Assembly: GCA_017881915.1 (NCBI GenBank)
Contig: JADGQK010000015.1
Coordinates: 1 to 45,908, forward strand
Length of the DNA: 45,908 nt
Source of the DNA: Chloroflexota bacterium
GTDB taxonomy: Bacteria > Chloroflexota > Limnocylindria > Limnocylindrales > CSP1-4
Direction of reading: 5' to 3'
Shown here: in pieces, positions 26,128-32,912 of the stretch
Numbering within the stretch: position 1 is the first letter of the stretch
How the letters are laid out: the number at the start of each line of letters is the position of its first letter
Made by a program: the position numbers and the translations under genes
Notes under the pieces: model-generated
The model's input: the letters and a program-made list of their open reading frames with translations, nothing else
The model's database searches: none
What the model was told of the DNA's origin: nothing

Positions 26128-26954
26128 TGAGCATGACCACGGCCAGGTTGCGCCGGCGGGTGAACCGGGCGGGAATCTTCGCCATCCTGTGCCTCGTCGG
26201 CGTGGTGATGCTCTTCCCGTTCGTGTTCATGGGCATCACGGCGTTCCGCTCGGTCGACCAGTACATCGCCGGGTCGGGCTTCTCGTTCGACAGCTGGACG
26301 GTCCTGTTCAACGCGATCCCGGTCGTGCAGCAGCTGATCAACTCCACGATCGTGACCGGCGGCGCCGTCCTGATCATCCTGGCGGTCAGCTCAACGGCTG
26401 GCTACGCCCTGTCCAAGCTCGGTTTCCGGGGCTCCTCGTACCTCTTCCTCGGGGTCCTGGCCGGGATGACCGTGCCAATGCAGTCGATCATCATCCCCGA
26501 GTTCGTGAACGTCAGCCAGGTTGGCCTGGTCAACCAGTACCTCGGTGCGATCCTCGTCTACGCCGCCCTGGGGGTCCCCTTCGCGACGTTCCTGATGACC
26601 GCCTACTACCGCGGGGTCCCGAACGAGCTGGTTGAGGCCTCGCTGATGGATGGCGCCTCCTTCTGGCAGATCTTCCTGCGAGTCATGCTGCCGATGGGCA
26701 TTCCCGCCCTGGTCACGGTCGCGGTCCTCCAGTTCATCCAGGTCTGGGACGACCTGTTGATCGGCCTGCTCTTCCTGCAGAGTCCCAACGTGCGCACGAT
26801 CACGGTTGGCCTGGCGACGCTGCAATCCTCGCGGATGGTCGACGTGCCGGCGCTGATGGCCGGCTCGATCGTGAGCGCCCTCCCGGCGATCGTGGTCTAC
26901 CTCATCTTCCAGCGAAACCTCGTGGCCGGCCTGACCATGGGAGTGAACAAATGA
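26127..26954 (+). CDS. Sugar ABC transporter permease, MalG-like (CUT1), second system
   Basis: The 275-residue partner permease has six predicted helices. The N-terminus AGIFAILCLVGVVMLFPFVFMGITAFRS, the conserved GVLAGMTVPMQSIIIPEFV and the EAA loop NELVEASLMDGASFWQIFLRVMLP mark it as MalG/UgpE type. ATG 26127 overlaps the previous stop by one base; a second in-frame ATG follows two codons later. Its own stop overlaps the DeoR start (ATGA). The gene order SBP-permease-permease-regulator-epimerase forms one plus-strand operon. Confidence 0.93.
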   Translation: MSMTTARLRRRVNRAGIFAILCLVGVVMLFPFVFMGITAFRSVDQYIAGSGFSFDSWTVLFNAIPVVQQLINSTIVTGGAVLIILAVSSTAGYALSKLGFRGSSYLFLGVLAGMTVPMQSIIIPEFVNVSQVGLVNQYLGAILVYAALGVPFATFLMTAYYRGVPNELVEASLMDGASFWQIFLRVMLPMGIPALVTVAVLQFIQVWDDLLIGLLFLQSPNVRTITVGLATLQSSRMVDVPALMAGSIVSALPAIVVYLIFQRNLVAGLTMGVNK

Positions 26955-27757
26955 CGATCAGCGCGGCCGAGCACCCGCCCGGCATCAACGCCCGCGCCCG
27001 ACGGGACGAGATCGCTCGGCTTGTCGAGGAAGACGAACGCGTCTCGGTCGGAGCACTGACCAGTCGCTTCCACGTGACGGACGCCTCGATCCGGCGCGAC
27101 CTGATGATCCTCGAGGATGCCGGCCGGCTCCGGCGGATCCATGGCGGTGCGGTCGCCCGGCTCGACGCGCGAGCCCGGGGGACGTATGCCACCAAACAGC
27201 GTGAGAACCGCGAGGTGAAAGCGCGGATCGGAGCCGCCGCCGCTGGGCTGATCGGGGCGGGCGAAGTTGCCTTCCTCGACTCCGGCACGACCGTCGCCCA
27301 GGTGGCGGCCCACATCCCGGTCGTGCTTCGGCGGGCCGGCGCGATCACGGTGGTCACCAATTCCCTGCCGGTGATCGACGAGATCGGCGATTGGGAATCG
27401 CCCCATCTCATCTGCCTGGGCGGGCTGTACCTGCCGGATTACCAGGCCCTCGTGGGGCCGCAGACGATTGCCGCGGTGCGCGAGCTGTCGGCCGACATCG
27501 TGTTCCTTGGTTGCGACGGGCTGTCGATCGAGGCCGGCCTGACGACACCCCATATGCTGGTCGCCGAGGTGGGCGCGACCCTGGCGTCCCGGGGCCGCCG
27601 GATCGTGGCGGTGGCTGATTCGAGCAAGCTCGGCCGGCAGGGCTTCACCCCGATCGTGCCCCTCCACGTGGTCCATGTGCTCATCACCGATGATGCCGCC
27701 GATCCGCTCGAGATCGAGCGACTGCGCCGGCTCGGGATCGAGGTGATCCTCGCGTGA
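26951..27757 (+). CDS. DeoR family transcriptional regulator
   Basis: This sugar-metabolism repressor has 268 residues. The N-terminal winged helix-turn-helix is RRDEIARLVEEDERVSVGALTSRFHVTDASIRRDLMILEDAGRLRRIHGGAV, followed by a DeoRC ligand domain with FLDSGTTVAQVAAHIP, VTNSLPVIDEI and VADSSKLGRQGF. DeoR regulators usually respond to a phosphorylated sugar intermediate of the pathway they control. The ATG overlaps the permease stop, and its stop overlaps the GTG of the epimerase-like gene. The inverted TTTCG half-sites at 23567-23668 are candidate targets, giving control of both divergent operons. Confidence 0.94.
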   Translation: MTISAAEHPPGINARARRDEIARLVEEDERVSVGALTSRFHVTDASIRRDLMILEDAGRLRRIHGGAVARLDARARGTYATKQRENREVKARIGAAAAGLIGAGEVAFLDSGTTVAQVAAHIPVVLRRAGAITVVTNSLPVIDEIGDWESPHLICLGGLYLPDYQALVGPQTIAAVRELSADIVFLGCDGLSIEAGLTTPHMLVAEVGATLASRGRRIVAVADSSKLGRQGFTPIVPLHVVHVLITDDAADPLEIERLRRLGIEVILA

Positions 27758-28758
27758 CCGCCCGGGTGGCCTCCGCCTGGAACCCCGCCGGGTCCGAGCT
27801 GGTCTCCCTGGAGAACGACGCTCTCCGGGTGAGCGTGCTCCCGGAGGCCGGCGGACACATCTTCGAGCTCGTCGATCGGGCAGCCGAGCGCGACCTCCTC
27901 TGGCATAACCCGCGGATGTCACCGAGGCCGGCGCCCTATGGTGCTTACTTCGACGACTGGTGGTCGGGCGGTTGGGACGAGATCTTCCCGAGTGGCGACC
28001 GGGGCACCCTCCATGGTGAGCTGATGCCCTACATGGGTGAGCTGTGGTGCATCCCCTGGACCACCGAATCGTGGTCCGACGGCGACGAAGCGGTCATCCT
28101 CGGCAGCGCGTTCGGCACGGTCGCGCCGGCGCGCTTCGAGCGTCGGCTGTCGCTCCGTGGGGACGAGCCGGTCCTTCGCGCTCGGTACCGAATCGAGAAC
28201 CTCGACGTCCGGCCGCTCTCGTTCACCTGGGGCATCCATCCGGCGTTCGCCGTGACGTCCAACCACCGGATCGACGTTCCGGCCGGGGAGACGCTCGTGG
28301 GCGTCTCGTCGGACCCTTCGATGGGCGTCGCAGGTCAGACCTATCGCTGGCCCTCCCTCCCGGACGCGACGATGCCTTCTGGCGCACGCGACATGCGCCG
28401 TGTCCGGCCACGCGAGGATGCGGTCTTCGCCGGTCATTGGGCAACCGACCTCCAGGCTGGCTGGGTCGGCCTGACAGACACCAGTACAAGACGCGGGGTC
28501 GCGATCGTGTTCGACCCCGGTGTGTTCCGGCATGGCTGGCTGTGGCAGGTGTACGGGGGCTGGCGCGGCCATCACCACGTCGCGCTCGAACCGTGGACCA
28601 GCCACCCCCAGCAGCTGGAGGACGCCGTCGCAGCGGGCCAGGCCATGGAGCTTGGTGTCGGCGCCGTCCTCGAGACCGAGGTCTCATTCGTCCTCCACCA
28701 GGGCCTCGAGGCGGTGACGGCGATCGAGCGGCGCGGGGACACGATCCTCGTTCGCTGA
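27754..28758 (+). CDS. Aldose 1-epimerase-like protein (galactose-mutarotase superfamily)
   Basis: The 334-residue protein has a beta-rich sugar-binding fold. It contains NDALRVSVLPEAGGHIFELVDR at the N-terminus, a central FTWGIHPAF with the histidine expected in mutarotase-like active sites, and WQVYGGWRGHHHVALEPWTSHP near the end. It resembles the DUF5107/DUF4432 side of the galactose-mutarotase superfamily more than GalM. The expected task is anomer interconversion of the imported sugar before the isomerase step. The GTG start overlaps the DeoR stop (GTGA). The last nine codons fall in the 57-bp sequence repeated at 32666-32722, and the stop lies in a palindrome (CTGACTGAGTCAG). Confidence 0.82.
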   Translation: MTARVASAWNPAGSELVSLENDALRVSVLPEAGGHIFELVDRAAERDLLWHNPRMSPRPAPYGAYFDDWWSGGWDEIFPSGDRGTLHGELMPYMGELWCIPWTTESWSDGDEAVILGSAFGTVAPARFERRLSLRGDEPVLRARYRIENLDVRPLSFTWGIHPAFAVTSNHRIDVPAGETLVGVSSDPSMGVAGQTYRWPSLPDATMPSGARDMRRVRPREDAVFAGHWATDLQAGWVGLTDTSTRRGVAIVFDPGVFRHGWLWQVYGGWRGHHHVALEPWTSHPQQLEDAVAAGQAMELGVGAVLETEVSFVLHQGLEAVTAIERRGDTILVR

Positions 28759-28786
28759 CTGAGTCAGGTGCCGCGGGGGATGCTCG
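28730..28786 (+). repeat. 57-bp direct repeat, left copy
   Basis: This copy starts in the last codons of the epimerase-like gene, includes its stop, the 13-bp palindrome CTGACTGAGTCAG and the first bases of the yceI remnant. It matches 32666-32722 at 53 of 57 positions, with the first 33 identical. The two copies are in the same orientation and bracket the cyclase/ATPase gene. Confidence 0.85.
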
Positions 28787-28887
28787 TTCGGAGCTCGGGC
28801 ATTGCCAAGGTCAATGATCGGGGCTACCGGATCAGCGGCGACCTTGCGATCAGGAACGTCGCGTCCGAGAGCGGCAGCTGGCTCGTC
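28779..28887 (+). pseudogene. Remnant of a yceI gene with internal deletion
   Basis: 28779-28854 matches 9305-9380 of the intact yceI at 70 of 76 positions, and 28854-28887 matches 9506-9539 at 30 of 34. The 125 nt between (9381-9505) are missing. There is no start or stop that would give a YceI protein. The remnant is in the same orientation as the intact gene and sits directly after the epimerase-like gene. Confidence 0.85.
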
Positions 28888-28935
28888 AACTGCAGATGCA
28901 ACTTCCGGTCACGCCCCCGCGTTCCATCGAGATCG
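28886..28935 (-). pseudogene. Remnant of the 3' end of a yjbQ gene
   Basis: The 50 nt match 18465-18514, the 3' end of the intact yjbQ, at 40 of 50 positions and in the same orientation. Read on the minus strand the remnant still gives DLDGTRGRDRKLHLQL against DFDGTRARDRKVHLQL. The rest of the gene is absent: upstream of it, on the minus strand, is the cyclase gene, whose stop is at 28937. Confidence 0.75.
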
Positions 28936-28936
28936 G

Positions 28937-31900
28937 TTACGGCGCCCCGGCACCGGCCGAGGCTGCGGCCCGCCTACCCCTCGGAGGCGCCGCAGGTGGC
29001 CCAGCGGCAATGGCGGCCTCGAGCATCTCCAGCCACGGCCGGGCCCTGATCCGTTCGAAGATCTCGCGGGACCGGGCGGCGGCCTCTTTCGTGGCCGGAT
29101 GGTCCGCCCCCACGAGTCGGACAAACTCACAGCCGATGACAGCGACGAGCCACTCGACGTGGATGGACGCCAGTTGGGCGAGCGCCTCCCGATACCCCTG
29201 GATCCCATCGTCGAGCCGGCCCTCGAGTGCCGCAATGCCGGCGTCAGCGGCCATCCCGATAGCCGCGTCGAGGACGAACCCCGGCGCAATCTGCCTGTGG
29301 CGTGCGGCGGCGATGCGTGCACCCTCGACGTCTCGACTCCAGATGAGGGCGCGGACCGCAAACGCCAGGTAGATGTGGCTGACCTGGGAACCGAGGTCCG
29401 CCGCGGCGAGATACAGCTCCGCCGCGCGCAGGGAGTCGCCAGAGATGAGGGTCTTCGCGCCCTGCAGGTTCAGCACGTCGGCGGCGGCACCCGGATCGGA
29501 GACTTCGCCGGCGATGGTCTCGAGGCGCCGGAGCAGGTCCTCGACCGGCTGGGCGCGGGCGATCAGCATCGTCGCTGTCGTCGCGATCCAGCGCGCCTCG
29601 TCACTCAGCGCGGCGCTGCCTCCGAGCGCCTGATCGGCCTCCTCCCAGGTCTGGCCGAGGGCCTCGTCCCAGTTCTCGGCCAGCAGGAACGTCGAGAAGC
29701 GGACCGATTCCCGCGCCCACCGGGCCAGGTTCACATTCCCCACCCGGACCGCCAGGTTGAACGCCTCGAGCCCAACCTCGCGCGACCGGGACGGGTCTTC
29801 TGTGTTCGCCCCGAGGTTCGCCAGCGCGCGGATCTCCGCTGCGACGTGCCCGCCGGAGCGCGCCACCTCGATGGCCGCCCGGAGCAGGGCGATCCCTTCG
29901 CGTCGCCGGCCAAGTTGCGTGTACGACGAGCCCTTGTTGTTCAGGGTCTCGGCGACGATCCGATCGAGGTTGAGCCGCTCCGCGATCGGCAGCGCCACAT
30001 CGGCGGCAGCAATTGCCGGGGCCGATTCGGTCGAGCGCATCAGGGCCCGCGACAGGTTGGCGAAGACCTCGGCGCGGGTCTGGTCCATGCCCGTGTCCGG
30101 GATCGACACGGCGGCCGCCTCGAGGACGGTACGCGCCTCGACGATCTGGGCGGAGTCGATCAGGATCTCCCCGAGGAGCGCCTGGGCGGAGCCGATCGCC
30201 GCGCGATTCTCGGCCGCCTCGGCGAGGGCCAGGGCGTTCCGGACGAGGACCTGGGCCTCCGGATGGCGCCCGGCGGCATTGGCCGACTGCGCCGCTCGAC
30301 GAAGGAGCGCGGCACGCTCGATCGGGCCGTCCGTAATGGCCGCGGCGGACCGCAGGTAGGCAACTGCCTGGTCGGGACTCCCCAGGGCGACCGCCCGGTC
30401 GGCAGCCCCGGAGAGCGCGATCCGCGCCTGGATGGCGACCGCGTCGGCTTCCTCGCCCCCAGCCGACGCCTCGTGGGCCGCCAGGTAATGGTTGGCAAGC
30501 GCCCCGGCGAGCTCGTCGTCGCCGAGCGCCTCGAAGTAGCGCGCGGCCGCAAGGTGGCGCGTGCGCCTGTCACGCTTGGCCAGGGTCCCGTAGGCGACCT
30601 CGCGAATCAGGGACTGGACGAAGCCGTATTGACCGCGTTCCGGCGAACGGGGATCGACCTCGAGCTCGAAGATCTCCCGTCGGACCAGCGTTCGGAGGCG
30701 CGGTTCGAGCTCGGCAGGCTCCAGCCCGCTGATCGCCCCGAGGCCGGCTGGGGTGAAGGACTGGCCGAGGACCGCTGCGTCGGCAACGAGGCTTCGTTCG
30801 GCCGGATCGAGGGCGTCCAGCCGCGAGGCGATCAGGCTGCGTAACGTCTCGGGAATCGTCAGCGCGCCGAGCTCACCGACGGGCCGATAGACGTCGCCTT
30901 CGCGGGCCAGGCGACCATCCGATACGAGGGCTCGCACCGTCTCGACTGCGTAGAGCGGCATCCCATCGGCGCGCTCGAGGATCGCTGCGACGGCGGGCTT
31001 GGGCAAGCCCGGCACGAAGCCGTCGAGCAGTTTGCGCATCGCTGCATCCGACAGTGGCTCAAGTGCCAGCCGGGTCAGCTTGCGGGCATCCGCACCCCAG
31101 TCGGGACGCCGCTCGAACAGCTCGGGCCGAGCCAGTGCGACGACCAGGATCGGCGAGTTACGAGCCCACTCGAGGAGGTATTCGAGAAAGTCGAGCAGCC
31201 CGGTGTCGGCCCACTGGAGGTCTTCGAGCAGGAGGACGGTGGTTCCCCGCTGGGCGACCGCCTCGAAGAAGATCCGCCACGCGGCAAAGAGGACGTCCCG
31301 GCCACCCGACGGCGCCGGTGCCAGGCCGAGGAGGGTCAGCAGCGCGGGCTTCACCCAATGCCGATCGTCTTCGTCGGGCACGAATTCGACGACGGTCGAG
31401 TCGATCCGTTCCCGGGTCCTGTCCTCGTCGTCGTCCTCGGCCAGCTGGAGCCGGCGGCGGACCATCTCGCCGAGCGCCCAGAACGTGATCCCCTCGCCGT
31501 ACGACGGCGATCGGCCGCGGTGCCAGTAGATCGTCTCGCTGATCCCGTCGATGTGCTTCTCGAGCTCCCAAGCGAGGCGGCTCTTGCCGATCCCGGCCGG
31601 GCCGGTGATCGAAACGAGGCGAGCGTGCCGGTCACGGCCGGTCGTCGCGATCAGGTCCTTCAGCTGGCGGAGCTCTTCCTCGCGGCCAACGAACGGCGGC
31701 TCGGGCAGATCCGAGCGACCCTGACCGCCGCGCTGGCTCACAACCCGCAGCGCTCGCCAGGCCAACACCGGGGCGGTCTTGCCCTTGAGGACCTGGTCGC
31801 CGGCCTCTTCAAAGGCGATCGCCGCGCTGGACGCCCGTTGGGTTGCCTCGCCGACGAGGACCGTGCCGGGGGCCGCGACCGACTGGAGCCGGGCCGCGGT

Positions 31901-32524
31901 ATTGACCAGGTCGCCCGCGACCATGCCCTGATTGGTCGCGCCGACCGTGACCGCGGCCTCACCGGTGAGTACGCCGGCCCGGGCCTGGATCGTCGGCCCG
32001 AGCGTCCTGACCGCGTCGACGAGGTCGAGGCCGGCTCGGACCGCCCGCTCGGCGTCGTCCTCGCGCGCAGTCGGGGCCCCCCACACGGCCATGACAGCAT
32101 CGCCGATGAACTTCTCGACGGTGCCGCCGTAGCGGCCGATCATCTCCGAGGCGAGCTCGAAGTAGCGGGTGAGCGTGTCGCGGACTTCCTCGGCGTCGCG
32201 CTCCTCGGCGAACGGGGTGAAGCCGACGAGATCGGCGAACAGGACGGTGACAAGGCGGCGTTCCGAGATGGGGGCCGAGTTGGCCAAGGTGGACTGCACG
32301 CTCGCCCTCGCGCCTGGGGCCGAGCCCACGCCCGCCCGCCGGGCGGCGGGAGCGTTGCCCTTCAGCGGCGTCCCGCACTCGCCGCAGAAGACGTCGCCCT
32401 GGTCAAATGCGGCACCGCACGACGGGCAGGCGGCCAGCAGCGGCGTCGCGCAGGCAACGCAGAACTTCCGTCCCGGCTTGTTCTCGGTCGCGCAGTTGGG
32501 GCAGATCACCGGTGCCGCTCCCAC
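28937..32524 (-). CDS. Zinc-ribbon / class III adenylate-guanylate cyclase / AAA ATPase / TPR signalling protein
   Basis: This large cytosolic signalling protein has 1195 residues. Two CxxC zinc ribbons lie at about 9-55 (CPNCATENKPGRKFC, CPSCGAAFDQGDVFC). A class III cyclase domain follows (LFADLVGFTPFAEERD, KFIGDAVMAVWG, metal-binding aspartates present), then an AAA/NACHT-like ATPase with P-loop GPAGIGKSR and Walker B VLLLEDLQWAD. A long helical TPR-like C-terminal half completes it. Such cyclase-predicted ATPase fusions are common in Chloroflexota, Actinobacteria and rhizobia; most are untested. The reported start is GTG 32524. GTG 32509 with GGGAG upstream is an alternative that starts at the first zinc ribbon. 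The gene stands alone, opposite to its neighbours, between the 57-bp repeats. Confidence 0.92.
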   Translation of the reverse strand: MGAAPVICPNCATENKPGRKFCVACATPLLAACPSCGAAFDQGDVFCGECGTPLKGNAPAARRAGVGSAPGARASVQSTLANSAPISERRLVTVLFADLVGFTPFAEERDAEEVRDTLTRYFELASEMIGRYGGTVEKFIGDAVMAVWGAPTAREDDAERAVRAGLDLVDAVRTLGPTIQARAGVLTGEAAVTVGATNQGMVAGDLVNTAARLQSVAAPGTVLVGEATQRASSAAIAFEEAGDQVLKGKTAPVLAWRALRVVSQRGGQGRSDLPEPPFVGREEELRQLKDLIATTGRDRHARLVSITGPAGIGKSRLAWELEKHIDGISETIYWHRGRSPSYGEGITFWALGEMVRRRLQLAEDDDEDRTRERIDSTVVEFVPDEDDRHWVKPALLTLLGLAPAPSGGRDVLFAAWRIFFEAVAQRGTTVLLLEDLQWADTGLLDFLEYLLEWARNSPILVVALARPELFERRPDWGADARKLTRLALEPLSDAAMRKLLDGFVPGLPKPAVAAILERADGMPLYAVETVRALVSDGRLAREGDVYRPVGELGALTIPETLRSLIASRLDALDPAERSLVADAAVLGQSFTPAGLGAISGLEPAELEPRLRTLVRREIFELEVDPRSPERGQYGFVQSLIREVAYGTLAKRDRRTRHLAAARYFEALGDDELAGALANHYLAAHEASAGGEEADAVAIQARIALSGAADRAVALGSPDQAVAYLRSAAAITDGPIERAALLRRAAQSANAAGRHPEAQVLVRNALALAEAAENRAAIGSAQALLGEILIDSAQIVEARTVLEAAAVSIPDTGMDQTRAEVFANLSRALMRSTESAPAIAAADVALPIAERLNLDRIVAETLNNKGSSYTQLGRRREGIALLRAAIEVARSGGHVAAEIRALANLGANTEDPSRSREVGLEAFNLAVRVGNVNLARWARESVRFSTFLLAENWDEALGQTWEEADQALGGSAALSDEARWIATTATMLIARAQPVEDLLRRLETIAGEVSDPGAAADVLNLQGAKTLISGDSLRAAELYLAAADLGSQVSHIYLAFAVRALIWSRDVEGARIAAARHRQIAPGFVLDAAIGMAADAGIAALEGRLDDGIQGYREALAQLASIHVEWLVAVIGCEFVRLVGADHPATKEAAARSREIFERIRARPWLEMLEAAIAAGPPAAPPRGRRAAASAGAGAP

Positions 32525-32665
32525 GGTGCTCGAAGGTTTGCCTCAGGCGGTCGACCGCACGTAGCCTAGACCACCCGTCGTGCAGCTGGATCCCGCCCCG
32601 TCAAACGCTCCCCGGAGGGACCCGTATCGGGCTTCGCCGCGCCAGTCCGGGTTCGGCCGTCGAAT

Positions 32666-32722
32666 GGCGCGGGGACACGATCCTCGTTCGCTGACTGACT
32701 CAGTCGCCGCGCGGGATGCTCG
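32666..32722 (+). repeat. 57-bp direct repeat, right copy
   Basis: This copy matches 28730-28786 at 53 of 57 positions. It still encodes the residues GDTILVR and stop from the end of the epimerase-like protein, but without the rest of that gene. The sequence between the repeats is essentially the cyclase/ATPase gene. The 32525-32912 interval otherwise holds a CCCGGT-cag-ACCGGG palindrome at 32773-32787 and the nifJ leader. Confidence 0.85.
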
Positions 32723-32827
32723 CGAATCGCGCTCGATCTCGAGGATGCCGCGATTGACATAGTGCCGCTCGACCCGGTCAGACCGGGCCGATCGTCAGGT
32801 ACATGTTCCAACGATGGGACGGATAAT

Positions 32828-32872
32828 CATGGCTGCGGCTTCTGCCACGACATCAGGCCGAGCCCAGCCATG
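32828..32872 (+). other. Stem-loop in the leader of nifJ
   Basis: CATGGCTG (32828-32835) and CAGCCATG (32865-32872) form a perfect 8-bp outer stem, with an inner CGGC/GCCG pairing possible. It lies 40 nt before the nifJ start, after a TTGACA at 32754-32759 that has only a weak -10. A structured leader is plausible. It does not match the thiamine-pyrophosphate riboswitch core that I know. Confidence 0.4.
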
Positions 32873-32912
32873 AACGCCCAACAAGACGGATCCCCGAAGG
32901 GAGGCCCCGAAC

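Noticed and set aside
28730-32722. Insertion sequence or transposon
   Set aside because: Direct repeats flank the segment, but there is no transposase, no terminal inverted repeat pair and no integrase. It is recorded as a repeat-bounded gene only.
32754-32782. Strong promoter for nifJ based on TTGACA at 32754
   Set aside because: At 16-18 nt downstream there is only GTCAGA-like sequence, a poor -10, so the promoter is not called.
32761-32912. Thiamine-pyrophosphate or other known riboswitch before nifJ
   Set aside because: The conserved thiamine-pyrophosphate aptamer core was not found; only a simple stem-loop can be supported.
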